From Pyrenochaeta sp. MPI-SDFR-AT-0127 (Eukaryota > Ascomycota > Dothideomycetes > Pleosporales > Cucurbitariaceae): a DNA stretch of 64,000 bases. Of this stretch, positions 31,632 to 42,164 are shown piece after piece. The DNA is taken from positions 372,001 through 436,000 of the forward strand of contig JAGTJM010000007.1 of assembly GCA_020747015.1 (NCBI GenBank), written 5' to 3'. Made by a program: the position numbers and the translations under genes. Within the stretch, counting starts at the first letter, position 1, and each line of letters opens with the position of its first letter. The notes below the pieces were generated by a model that saw only the letters and a list, made by a program, of their open reading frames with translations, searched no databases and was not told the DNA's origin.

Positions 31632-31911
31632 CTTGCTTGCTGCTTGCTTGGCTATTCTATTCTGTTGCTTGATTGATAGATATAAACAAGCAGGAGGCCT
31701 GCTTGCTTCTTGATTGATTATCGGTCACCGTGTCTTCCATCAAATGTGACCCTCTTCGTTTTCGCCATCGTTCATGCCTACAACTCTTTGAGACAGAGCA
31801 ACATGATTACCCTCCTATATCATTATGAAGCCTAGCAAGAAGACAAGGACCCTATAATGTGGATAAGCAAGGAAGACAGGTTTAAGACAGGGATACTACT
31901 TACTAAGGAGG

Positions 31912-32334
31912 CTAAAACGGGCACGCTCTGTTAATAGCCGTTGGCGCGTCATCGGTCCTGAAAATAGCCATAGGAAGCCCAAAGATCTTGACGAAAATGT
32001 CTTGGTATCTGGTAACCGAGCACGAAGTAGTACCAACTTGCAGGTTTACATCCTGGCTCTCGAGATCCTGGCCAAAAAGCGTCCACCCAGTTGCAAGGTG
32101 CCAGTTGATTTTTCCGCCAGTGTTTGTGCATCTGTTGATAACGTTTGCTCCTGGTTTTGCGACCAAATCCCTTGCGGTACCCTTGCAAGCGGTGGTTGCC
32201 GTATCCCAGCACATCTGGATCATTTCTCTACTGTCTCGTCTGTTGACATTGTAATATTCCATCTGTGTAACACAGGGGATGGCGAGAGATGGGACAATAA
32301 GTCCGAGTGCAGCAATGAGACCAAAAAACTTCAT
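31912..32334 (-). CDS. Small secreted cysteine-rich protein, candidate effector
   Basis: 140-aa single-exon protein. It starts MKFFGLIAALGLIVPSLA, a classical signal peptide with likely cleavage after Ala18. The mature part has six cysteines (21, 42, 50, 69, 105, 138), enough for three disulfides, and no transmembrane segment or known enzyme motif. Size, secretion signal, even cysteine number and isolation among transposons are the usual profile of fungal effector candidates. I do not recognise a family and propose no activity. Minus-strand TATATAAA at 32528-32521 could be its TATA box. A GTGAGT...AACAG stretch just upstream of the ATG might be a 5'UTR intron. A Mutator-type MITE begins 290 bp upstream. 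Confidence 0.75.
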   Translation of the reverse strand: MKFFGLIAALGLIVPSLAIPCVTQMEYYNVNRRDSREMIQMCWDTATTACKGTARDLVAKPGANVINRCTNTGGKINWHLATGWTLFGQDLESQDVNLQVGTTSCSVTRYQDIFVKIFGLPMAIFRTDDAPTAINRACPF

Positions 32335-32520
32335 CTTGAACTATTATTTAGCTGTTAGCTTTACGTTATTTTAGATATACTACGAAGACTCACAATAGGA
32401 TGTTTTGGTTAGAGAGAGTTTTTGTGAAAAGCGTTTTGGTTAAAAGAACCCGAATCAGAATTGTAGTTGCAAGTAGATAGCTGCCTTGAAGATAATGAAA
32501 AGCAAGTGGGAGAACCCAAC

Positions 32521-32528
32521 TTTATATA
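32521..32528 (-). promoter_or_regulatory. Probable TATA box of the secreted protein gene
   Basis: Minus-strand TATATAAA lies about 190 bp upstream of the start codon at 32334 and roughly 100 bp from the MITE-5 left edge. Positional inference only. Confidence 0.35.
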
Positions 32529-32624
32529 CTTCATGTCGTGCGGCACGGAATGACAATCCACGGTGCTACTCTCGGCGTCACTATCATGAACTATGCGGTT
32601 CGCGAGAGTCAACTGGACTCAGCG

Positions 32625-33070
32625 GGGAGGTGCTAATTGTCCTCGCCACAGTAAGATATTTGTCCTCGCCCGCCCAATTGGGGGTAAGTCAAGCCGAGCT
32701 GACCCACTTAGCTTTGTATGCAATTTTCTATACAAACAAGAGTCGCACTGCTCCCCCAGGCTTCAAGCTACCTCCTCCTCCTCCTCTACCTCCTCTGCTA
32801 CCACTACTACCTCCTCTACGATAAGCAATGAGCGTATAACGAAGCGCACAAAAGAGTGATAAACGCGCGTATTTTAAGAGATTTTACGCGTTGTGGGATG
32901 TAGTGGTGGTGGTGGTGGAGGTGGAGGTTGAGGTGAAGCTCTCCCTGAGTGCGAGGTTAATAGCTACCAGTACTAATTCTCTATGGTGTTGATGTAATGA
33001 AATTATTGCTTAACTTGGTTTAGCGGGCGAGGACAAATATCTTACTGTGGCGAGGACAATTAGCATTCCC
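32625..33070. mobile_element. MITE-5, Mutator-type, 446 bp
   Basis: Long inverted ends of about 50 bp (GGGAGGTGCTAATTGTCC ... GGACAATTAGCATTCCC) share CTCGCCACAGTAAGATATTT. Identical nonamers GACTCAGCG (32616-32624 and 33071-33079) flank the element, a duplication length typical of Mutator-like transposases. Inside are a CCTCCT tract (32772-32820) and a complementary GGTGGT/GGAGGT tract (32898-32935), which extend the fold-back potential. There is no coding frame. Confidence 0.88.
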
Positions 33071-33236
33071 GACTCAGCGAGGGTAGCAAATGTGAGGTAT
33101 GTGAGCAAGATGAGGCTAAAAGTTAGTAGAACAGTCGGGAGAATATCGGGTGGCCGTACTTCGGATGCTGGGCCGATCAGATCCCCTTAGGAGTTCTGCG
33201 GATAGCGTGTATCTGGGGTAGGTAGAGGACCTTTGC

Positions 33237-33428
33237 ACGTCGGTTCGCATCCTTGCTACCTATGGTAGCTCCCCTATTATATCGAAGACAGGCGGTGTAT
33301 TAAGAATCATGGAGATCGCTTCTTAGCATTCGGTAACATCCTTGCTACCTATCGTAGTTTCCGTATAATGTCGAAGATAGGCCGAACCATTGTGTAATAC
33401 GTGAACTAGCAAGGATGCGAACAGACGT
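33237..33428. mobile_element. MITE-7, 192 bp, with internal direct repeats
   Basis: The ends ACGTCGGTTCGCATCCTTGC and, inverted, GCAAGGATGCGAACAGACGT match at 20 of 21-22 bases. Two diverged 48-bp direct repeats (33248-33295 and 33337-33384, both beginning CATCCTTGCTACCTAT and containing TCGAAGA) fill the interior. No clear target duplication. Confidence 0.5.
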
Positions 33429-33951
33429 AACTAATCAATGCTTCTTAGTAAAGTTGTTGATCACGTGCTCGTATCTTCTCGTGATAACAAGTGGGAAAGG
33501 AGCTTAACAGCATTATATTCCGATCAGTCGGCTTTCTTTGGCACTATTATTCATGCCTCCAGGCCCCAATGGTCGTACCAAACTCTCAACAATTCAGACA
33601 GCTATGGGATCTTACAGCAGCCCTTTCATAAAAAGATCTTAGACAAACACCACACATGAAATGGCGCTAGACAGCTCCGTACATGTCGGGATAGCCATCC
33701 TTGGATGATCAAAAGGCAACGCCGCTCCACGGAGCGGAGCTTTTCGTAATGCCGCTACCTGATCGGCCCTTTTAATTAAGCTTCGCAATGTAGAACGCTG
33801 TACCGGATAAAGACCCTTGGCGGTATATGTGACCTTAAAGTCGCTAGCGCCCGCTGGAACCTCGTACCTCCACAATCCATGAAGTTGCAGATTCCTTTGA
33901 GTGAGTCATCACGAGTGCCATACGTTCCTATTGCCGACAGCAGGGGAGCGG
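33429..33951. other. Intergenic region
   Basis: A minus-strand open frame at 33639-33875 (WRYEVPAGASDFKVTYTAKG near its start) may be an exon remnant, but no flanking exon, splice sites or family could be assigned. Nothing else is supported. Confidence 0.35.
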
Positions 33952-33959
33952 TATCCCAT

Positions 33960-35338
33960 CACGCGGGTGACAAAAAACCCCGCACCGCGAGTCTGTGCTC
34001 CACCAAAACGTGAAGCTGAGCGCTCTATATCTCAACTTTGCAGCCACGCCACCAACGCTATATGCCTTGTTTTTGCTCATCCTTCTCATGGCAGACTGGG
34101 ATAACCGTGATCATCATGAAACGCCAAAAAGATGCCGGGTTCGGGGGGCGATTGAGTACATAGAGGCGCGCGGTATCCCACACTCAAAAGTAGACGTCTT
34201 CCGCTTCAATAGAGTATCCAAGCGACAAGGCTGGGCTATGATATTACCAGCCAGTGTTAACAGAAGACACCATAGAGGCGAGGCCTCGAGGGGCGAGCGC
34301 CGTAGTAGGCCCTCAGTTATCTTAAATGAGCAGCTTAAGGAGATAGATCGGATTATCCAAGAGGTAGGATTTAAAGCAAGGAAGCTATCCTGGCTCGAGC
34401 TAGGCTTTGAGGCTGGTGTTAAAGGAGTCTCAGCACGTACTATCTCTCGCGCGATGGGCGATACTATGAGCTACTCTAAGTGCATCGCATGCCAGAGGAG
34501 ATAGGTCAATAGTAGCACAGCTCAGGCAAGAAAATCCTGGGCGTCTGCCGTGCTTCAGCGCTATCCTGATGCGAGAGACTGGCACCAGGTCAGGTTTTCT
34601 AACGAGGTACACTAGGCTACTAGTCCTCAAGGCAGTATATATATCACGAGCGCAACCTTAAGAAAGTACATGCCTGGGCGGCTGTTGGCTTCAACTTCAA
34701 GTCAGCTCTCACCTTCTACGAGATCCCTAGTAATGGCAATGGCAAGATGACGCAGCGCGCCTATATAGATCAGATCCTTAAGCCTGTCGTCAAGCCCTGG
34801 CTTGAACGAGGAGACAACTTTATACTTGAGGAGGATAGCGACTCAGGCTACGGGCCAGGCAAAAATAACATAGTACGGTAGTGGAAAGGTAAAAATAGGC
34901 TCAAGAGTTACTTTAACTGTCACTCTAGCCATGACCTAGCTCCTATAGAAAACTGCTGGCAACCGCCTAAGCAGTACGTCAAGAAGTTTCCACACTGGGA
35001 TGAAAGAGATACACGTGAGCTCGCTCTTGAGGGCTGGGAGAAGGTAGATCAAGGCTTCATCAACGAGCGTGTCAATTCTATGCCAAATAGGCTGAGAGAT
35101 TGCATTGAAATGGATGGTCAAATGACTGGGTGGTGACCTGGCACGCCTGGGCTCGTGGGCGCTCTATCTTGACAGCTACAACACCAAAAAACGATAGATA
35201 TAGCTGCCTGTAACCAATCTACAGCCTCAAGTCAAAATCAGCCTGAAAAATGCTCAAACGTCCTCCTCTCCATAGTAATTTGTATGTGTTGGGGGACGCC
35301 AAGGCATCCGCGGTGCGGGGTTTTTTGTCACCCGCGTG
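33960..35338 (+). mobile_element. T1, Tc1/mariner-like element, degenerate
   Basis: Perfect 30-bp inverted ends start CACGCGGGTGACAAAAAACC (33960) and end at 35338. Inside is a broken transposase: a helix-turn-helix region (SARTISRAMGDT), VRFSNEVH before a stop, then in a shifted frame LTFYEIPSNGNGKMTQRAY, NFILEEDSDSGYGPGKNN (second Asp) and SHDLAPIENCW (third acidic residue). Several stops and shifts make it inactive. The flanks TATCCCAT and CCCCAC would be a diverged duplicate of one piggyBac terminal motif. Confidence 0.75.
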
Positions 35339-35492
35339 CCCCACGCACCGCCAACATCTGCCGCTCACGGGCCACATTTGAACAGCCAATCAGATGATAG
35401 CGTTTGACAACACCAGATCTGTATCGTGACGTCAACAATTTCTATTTAGTAGGCAATACACGCCCAATTTGAAAGCCACAACATCTACAAGC

Positions 35493-36940
35493 ATGCCAAA
35501 AGCTGCAGCCACGCGCAAAAAAGATCCTGATCTCGTCCCATATGCCCAGTACGCGCCAAAAGCTGGTGTTTTGCCAATCTGCCGCGTGAGCCGCCACCTG
35601 AATGGGAACCCCTCAAAATCGACAATCCCCATACTTTTGGGTGTCCCCAATTACCTGAGGATGTGAATAGGGACTCTCCTATAGAGCTCTTCAATCTGTT
35701 ATTCGACGCCGACGTCCTTGAGCGAATCGCATACCATACCAATCAACACGCCACTGCGTTGCGTACCGGCCCACAGCTGCCTCACGCGCGAGGCTGGAAA
35801 CCTACCTCTGCAGCATAACTGTATACGTACTTCGCTATAGTAATTTATATGGGCGTCCATCGGGAGCCTTCGCTAGAGGAGTATTGGAGCCGGCTCCATG
35901 ACAGCGCGCCTGTCCACTCGGTCAGCAACTTCATGTCGCGCTCGCGATGGGAGCAACTGGATCGATACATATACTGTACAGAGGCGGAGCAGAGCTTCCA
36001 GTCGCCATTTGGCCGCGTCTGGGACCTGAGCGAGGTCATACGGAGACGCACGCTGGAGCTCTGGAGGCCCGGGAATCACCTCTGCGTCGACAAGGCTATT
36101 GCGAGGTTTACTGGCCGAGCTACTGAAGTTGTGGTAATTAAAACGAAGCCTACACCTGAGGGGTATAAGATCTGGTGCCTGGCTAACGATGGAGTCGTTC
36201 TGAACTGGCTATTTCACACCCGGGGCCAAGGGCGAGGTCCTGTCAACTTACCTGAACCTGCTGACGACGCGCGCGCGCAAGAAGCTGGCAAAGGAGGCGT
36301 TTGATAGCGATCTTGTGCGTATCAAAACGCAACATACAGCGAAGTTACACTGGGGAGACACCTATTGGGCCTTGTCAGCAAGTAAACAAGCGCTACAAGC
36401 TGCCTGGAGAGACAATCAGGTCGTCCTTTTTGCCTCTACTGTCGCCGAGCGTGAGCTTGTCCGCTCAACTTCATGCCAAGACGTACTGATAAGATTCGCT
36501 ACCTAGCAACTCAGGTCGTTATGAAGCTCCGCCGACGCTCTAAGATGGCTCAAAACAACAAGAAAATGCTTGATAAGGCATTTGGCAAGGAGCCTATCAA
36601 GTTACTAGGCATCCCTCAGATGATAGATGACTACAACTGTCACAAAAGTGAGGTAGATCGCTTTGATCAGGCGAAGAGCTACTACTCTACACAGAAAGTC
36701 AAGAGACGGACGTGGCGCCCTCTCCTCTACTTTCTGCTTGACTTAACGCTCAACAACTGCTACAGGTTCTCATCCTACTCGTCCCCAAAGATAACTAAAA
36801 AGGGCGGCCACAAGAAGTTTATATACAAGCTCATAGAGCAGCTGTTTCAACGCGGGGAGAGACTCTGCGCAGGAGCAAGAAAAAGGCAGAGCCTTAATGA
36901 GGTGATAGTAGTGATCCTCAGGCGCATGGCTCGCCGGTAA
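35493..36940 (+). pseudogene. piggyBac-like transposase, frameshifted
   Basis: Begins MPKAAATRKKDPDL. In successive frames it shows SPIELFNLLFDADVLERIAYHTNQ, IYMGVHREPSLEEYWS, MSRSRWEQLDRYIY, HLCVDKAIARFTGRATEVVV (first catalytic Asp) and EGYKIWCLANDGVVLNWLF. It resumes with AAWRDNQVVLFASTV, MIDDYNCHKSEVDRFDQAK (third Asp region) and TWRPLLYFLLDLTLNNCY. The segment that should hold the second Asp (YxDNLF-like) is not found, so there is a deletion as well as at least three frameshifts. This is a DDE_Tnp_1_7-type relic. Confidence 0.8.
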
Positions 36941-37334
36941 GGCTGTACGGAGAGTCGAAGACCTGTACTGCTTGCGCTGAAAATGGGCGTACAAGGCACA
37001 GATCAGTGACAAACAGAACACCTCCAAGCGTACTCCAAGGACCACGTATGGGTGTAGTCTTTGCAAGATCCCTCGATGTAGGCTAGAAGTGAACACCAAC
37101 TGCTAAGAGGCTCATCTCCGCCGCGCAAAAGTCATCAAGTCAATAGACACGTCTGTAAGCTCTGTTGTTAAGTAGTTCAGAGCGAGCTATCTCGAGACCC
37201 TCAGAAATGAAGTCTCCATACAAATCTACGTACAAAGTTCATCCATCTCGGTGTTCATGCAGCCAAGAAGCTTACCTCCGATTGGCCAACATCAGGTGGC
37301 CCGTGAGCGGCAGGTGTTGGCAGTGCATGGGATA

Positions 37335-37924
37335 GCTCAGAACTTACAGTACAGCATAGAATGTGTGCACCGAATAGCGAAAATGTAGCTGCTGCACCTA
37401 TTAGTATTGGTCGTAACTAACGTCTTCTCTTTAGACTCATCTAGGAAAGTCTAATCTTTTTACTTATATCTAATAAAAAAGAAACTAGTAGAGTCGCCCT
37501 TAGCGCTTTCGTGTCCATCTCCCGGGATACGACCGCAGAGGGCGCGAGGTGGAGCCGCTGAATAGCTCACTCGTTGTCCACCAAGCTACTTTCAGCTGCT
37601 ACTTAGTACCTAACAGCACGATTTAAGAGCTAGAGCCTCAAGAATGCTACATAGCATTAGCAAGGCTGCATCATGTTCTCGATCGTGCCCTGTGTATTAC
37701 CAAGATGCGACCATACGTCTTGGCGGAGATGTTTTCCCAATTAGGCAATGCACGTGCATCCTGAAACGGGCCGAAACCCAATCTCTAGGTCGTCGAGCAG
37801 AATTCAAAAATTGAGAAAGGGCGAGACTGAACTCACCGCCAGAACATTTAAAGGAAGAGGAAAACCGAATGAAACCGTAAACACTCCTCACTCCAATCCT
37901 GTCCATTTTCCAACGAGCTTCGCA
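37335..37924. other. Intergenic region
   Basis: 600 bp between the piggyBac end and the SnoaL-like gene; no gene or repeat seen. Confidence 0.4.
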
Positions 37925-38296
37925 ATGAACGTGAACAACAAGCAGATCGTCACTGACGCTTACCAACGAATTTTCGGTGATTTGGATGTCTCGGCAGTGG
38001 ACGACTACATGAGCAAGGATTTTGTTCAGCACAATCCAACAATTGCTGATGGCCCTGCGGGAGTAAAACAACTTGTACAAAAGCTTGTTTCACAAGGAGT
38101 CCAGAAACAAAAGATCGAGTTCAAGCATGTGGTTGCGGACGGCGATATTGTCATTCTTCATACACGCTACGAAATGGCAGGGCATGAATGGAGATTTATC
38201 GATATCTATCGCGTCGAGAACGACAAATTGGTCGAGCACTGGGATGCAATGATTCAATGGCCTGAGACGCGCGCAAACAACAATCCGATGTTCTAG
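37925..38296 (+). CDS. SnoaL-like (NTF2-fold) protein, 123 aa
   Basis: A short single-exon protein begins MNVNNKQIVTDAYQRIFGDL. It has the SnoaL/NTF2-like pattern: N-terminal helices, DDYMSKDFVQHNPTIADGPAG, helix VKQLVQKLVSQ, then strands FKHVVADGDIVILHTRYEM,  EWRFIDIYRVENDKLVEHWD and the C-terminal MIQWPETRANNNPMF. Members act as small hydrolases, isomerases or cyclases, or have unknown roles. His and Asp residues typical of the pocket (QHNP, EHWD) are kept. The frame is open upstream to 37748, but the Met at 37925 matches the family start. Its codons are intact although gag-like debris begins right after the stop. Confidence 0.8.
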   Translation: MNVNNKQIVTDAYQRIFGDLDVSAVDDYMSKDFVQHNPTIADGPAGVKQLVQKLVSQGVQKQKIEFKHVVADGDIVILHTRYEMAGHEWRFIDIYRVENDKLVEHWDAMIQWPETRANNNPMF

Positions 38297-38990
38297 AATG
38301 GCCTGGCCCTGGTCACGCTCTCTCTTCAGCCTTTCTATTTCTCGACTCAGGTGTACTGTCTTGGACTCTGCGGCGTCCTTCTGTGCGAGTGCGGTGGTTC
38401 GTTCTCGACGTAGATCTTGGATTTGATCTGCCAAATGGAGGATTTCATCTCGAAGCTGATCCGTGCTTCGACTTTGGTTTATCTTTGCTTGCTTTTGCAT
38501 CGCTAGAAGAACCTCCGACCAAAACTCGGAATGATTTCGAAATCGATGTAACGTTCGTGGATGGTCTAGGATAAGGGACTTTCGAGCTGGTCGGAGAGGG
38601 TGGTCAAGTGCAACATAGTCTAAGGGTTTGATAATTTCCGTTGCGTCTCTGACTTTGCCGTGTTTTCATGGGTGTCGTCCAGGTTATCCTCGTGATTATC
38701 GTCGTTGCTTGGTTCATAGTTGTCCTCATGATCCTAAAAAGGCCAGATTTTATTGAACGCCCTCCTCTTTTTATCCCTGTATCGGCGTCTTCTGCCAGCT
38801 CATTTTTTAATAAGTTTAACCCTCGTTATCGCACTCTCAAATTCCTCATTCAGCACCAAGCCGTCAATGTTAATCCCAATGAAATCGCGCACTTACTATA
38901 TCTGCTCGTCAACGCTGTTTTGCTTGGCGTCACTGTGGAGACATTCTTCGACTTCCGCTTGGGAGTAGCGAATTGGGCAATTGTCTTCTA
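38297..38990 (-). pseudogene. Coiled-coil gag-like relic
   Basis: Minus-strand frames hold NIDGLVLNEEFESAITRVKL, an acidic stretch DHEDNYEPSNDDNHEDNLDD, TLHRFRNHSEFWSEVLLAMQ and a coiled coil (DQLRDEILHLADQIQDLRRE, REIERLKRERDQGQAI). Stops and shifts lie between the blocks. The acidic-plus-coiled-coil arrangement would fit a retrotransposon gag or a structural protein; the family is not recognised. A plus-strand open frame at 38668-38991 is only its mirror. Confidence 0.45.
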
Positions 38991-39119
38991 GAGAGGCAAT
39001 TTCGGACCACTCCGCCATTGTCTTAATCAACTGTGCTTGGAGCGATGTATTATCGCTTCCCCATGGCCGACCAGCAGTATCTGGCTCCTCAAAATAAGGT
39101 TATACTTTCCCATTGCGCA

Positions 39120-40264
39120 TAGCTGGGCCGATTTGTGCACACTGTGTTCAGGAGCCGAACACATACACATGTGTGCACACAACGCTTGAACACGAACACA
39201 CACATGTGTACACTGTGTACACAGTTTTAAATCGAAATCCTTGATATAGCTAAAAATTAAGCTCGCTAAATTGGAACCAGTATGTTTGACTTTGCATTCC
39301 GGAAGGCCTAGAAGCGCTTTTCGGAGCTTGTAGTCTTCGTCGACCCAATGGGCGCAAATGGCGATGAAGCTCCGTCGATTAGGCGACGTCCACGTATCGG
39401 CGGAAAAGCGGACCACGCTTCTTGCTTTCGATAGGCTCCCTTTTGATGCGTCATGGCGTTGCAGGTATACATACGCGATATAAGGTTTAAGTCCTTTGCG
39501 AGAGGTAAAAAGCCGATCATCAATCATGGGATTACCCGCAAGGGATAATTCTTTAAATTCCTGCCATTCTACGATAGAGAAGGGTAGCCGACGACGACTG
39601 ACGAGGCTTATTACGGCATTAATATATCGATTATGGTCCTAGATTATTCGAAGCATTTCTTCCCTTAAAGGTGTTGAAGCGGCATTTAAAGGCTCTCAAA
39701 AATGGTCCTCTAACTTGAACTTCGACTTCGTGGCGTAGATCCTTCAACCGACGGTATAGCAGGTTGTTCCACTAGGACCAGGTCAACATTAATGCGGTGC
39801 TTTCTCCAGAGGTGGGTCCTAGCATTATTGCTATAACTGGTAGCATGGAGGTGGTTTGTGCATTTGAGACAGTAGTAAAGTTTGCGCTTGTTTTTGTCAA
39901 ATTCGGGTTCTAATCCACGCGGATCACGGTAAAAGGTCCAAATATAGCCTATTTTTAAAGTCATAACGTCGTCACAGCAGTCCTCACAATGGAGTGGGCT
40001 GTAGGAGTAATAGTGGCAGTGAATTGTAGGAGAAGCGGAGAGGATATTAGCAGTATTATTAGGATCTGACCAATCACAGACAAGTTATCTAACTTAATTG
40101 GGCATAGCATATAAACTACAGCCAATCAGGAGCCATACAACCGCTCTTCCGAATAAACGCGTGTGCACACTGTGTACACGAGACCCGAACACGAACACAC
40201 ACGCGCGAACCCGAACACATACACGTGTGTGCACACAATGTGTACACACACATCGGCCCAGCTA
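39120..40264 (-). mobile_element. hAT-8, internally deleted, 1.15 kb
   Basis: Inverted ends TAGCTGGGCCGAT (39120 and 40264). Both subterminal regions (39133-39230 and 40158-40252) are dense GTGTGCACAC / CGAACACGAACACACAC arrays. Between them only the N-terminal half of a transposase remains: BED finger YYCLKCTNHLHAT ... HLWRKHRI (39964-39710), then FSADTWTSPNRRSFIAICAH (first Asp) up to LIFSYIKDFDL. There the sequence jumps into the subterminal array. No 8-bp duplication is preserved. Confidence 0.8.
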
Positions 40265-42164
40265 TGGTCAATTTCTAAAGCCATACTGGAAGAGTCAAAT
40301 GAGAAGTTACAAATATTCCAAATCTAAACGATAGGACAAATGTATAGAGCCTCAGATAAGAATAATATTATTTCAAATGTCAGATAAGGGTCATCTTGGG
40401 CTGAGATCAGAACCAATATAGGCAACAATCTTGGTCTCTGATTCGAAGCAATAGAGTCCTAAGACCCAGATGGCAGTATTGGCCGATAGCCAGTAAAGCC
40501 GAGTAGGTAGTGATCAGGCGGGTGGCAGGTGGCAGACGGTAAAGTGGCTGAATTGAACTTTTGCGCGGGCCTCATGACTGCAATGTGTCCTGCTTGGTGG
40601 ACTTTCCCGTTGTAAAGGTTGGCTAAGTCCCGCCGCCCACTCCCATCCGCGCCGCTGATTTGATGCCTTAAATATTAAAACTTGATGAAGGAGGAGCGAT
40701 CTGTAAGCTAACCTATATACGTCGATGCACTGTGAACCGCGAGGGATCGGAATCGCTTACGTCGCGACAACCTGATATCCGAAGATTAGATTTCTGTTAG
40801 CTTTATCGTGGCTTGAACACTAAATCGCGAGACAGCGAAGACAAGTCTCTCTACGACGAACCCTTTGCTGAGAGTTTGCATAGAGTATCACTGAAAATTT
40901 AGGACTCGTTCACTGAAGAAACTAGAATGCGCTCGAACGTAACCCCAACTTAGATGCTAAGATCGTGTTCTAGGCGTTATGCACTCCTTGGACGGAAAAC
41001 TGAGATGCTGCACCCAACTTTCTTGCATATGATCAGAGCGGGAAGGAATTGGACAGCCTGATACCTTTGCGATGGGAACTAGTTTCACGCCACATCGTTC
41101 CTTCTGACATTTCTGTTCTCCCGCCAAAGCCCAGACCCCGACCTAGAGCACCATCACAGCCAAATGATGAAATGCTCTACAGCTGGATAGCGCCGGAGGG
41201 CAGGAGAAGACGAATAGGGTGAGTAGCAATCATAATGGAGATATGGAGAACGTTGGCGTTCGTTTACGTCGAATATCTCGTTTCAAGCCGAATCGTGCAT
41301 GGCGCCATTCCGCATTTTGACAAAGACGGCCCAGGGAACGGCAATAAGAAAAGTACATAATTTATGAGATAGCTAAGTCAAAGGTTTGACTCCGATCGAA
41401 GCAGCGCGGTGGCTGCCATCCCGCACGCCATATATGTCACCTTACCTCATGGGAAGAAAATAACAAGAAACTGAACCTGTTACAGTGCTTAGCGAATGCG
41501 GCTTCACCCTTGCACGCAGCTGCACATCATCTATCGTTGCTCGCTGACCAGTAATAACTTTCGTTGTGCCTCAGCTGAGGATGATGCTAACGGTTATGCT
41601 TTACTGCATATGGTAGGTAGGGATGCATCAAGGAGAAGTTTTCCGAATTCTTCTCTCGTTTCCCTCCCTCACGTCCCGTAAACTTTGCTGCGCGGCCATC
41701 ACTCCGTTCGTGGCTTGGAAGCCACAGGAGCTGCCTGTGATTGCCGCTCACCAGGGTCATCGATAGGCGCGGAAGAATCCTCTGGGAGGAGGAAACTAGG
41801 CCCTTCGTAAGCTCAGACCCCTACTTTCCGCCCCCCCCCCCCCAACCGTCCGGCCACCAAGCCAAAATACAGCTCTTGACTTCTCCGAGGGCAGCAAGAA
41901 AGTCCCTGTTCCGCGTCGCACTGCGCGGACAGAATTTGTGTGGTGGAAACCGCACGCTTCTGAGAAAACGCCACAGAGGCGGAACACTCCGTCTATGACT
42001 TCCTCCGTGATTGTATAGAGTTGGACTTGATGGAAGGAAAAAAGCTTAGGATTGTCCACAGTAACTGTTTCGGAGCTTTCCGACGCTCCCAAAGTTTGGG
42101 TATATCTTCAGTAAGCTTGCCAATAGGCCATAGCGACTAACGGTTTGTGTTTCCACTCCTCCAT
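40265..42164. other. Intergenic region, homopolymer C tract
   Basis: 1.9 kb without a supported gene. It contains a run of 13 C at 41831-41843 within a CCG-rich stretch. Short open frames on both strands lack motifs. Confidence 0.4.

Larger units (their letters stand above)
33952..37334 (+). mobile_element. piggyBac-like element with nested Tc1-like element
   Basis: The right end, read inward, is TATCCCATGCACTGCCAACA then CCTGCCGCTCACGGGCCAC (37334 to about 37297). The left counterpart GCACCGCCAACATCTGCCGC (35346 on) is separated from its outer bases TATCCCAT (33952-33959) by the 1.38-kb element T1. No TTAA duplication is preserved at the ends. The element contains the piggyBac-type transposase remnant at 35493-36940. 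Confidence 0.65.

Noticed and set aside
33248..33384. Two 48-bp direct repeats as a possible CRISPR-like array
   Set aside because: Only two diverged units in eukaryotic DNA, inside inverted ends; better explained as a MITE interior.
38668..38991. Plus-strand frame rich in hydrophobic residues that looks like a membrane protein
   Set aside because: It is the complement of acidic and coiled-coil coding DNA on the minus strand; hydrophobicity is a by-product.
39027..39527. Cysteine-rich tail (CTQCTHVCVRVQALC) resembling a small secreted protein
   Set aside because: It is read-through of the GT/AC subterminal array of hAT-8, without a signal peptide.
41831..41843. Run of 13 C
   Set aside because: Simple homopolymer, possibly affected by sequencing; no structure around it.
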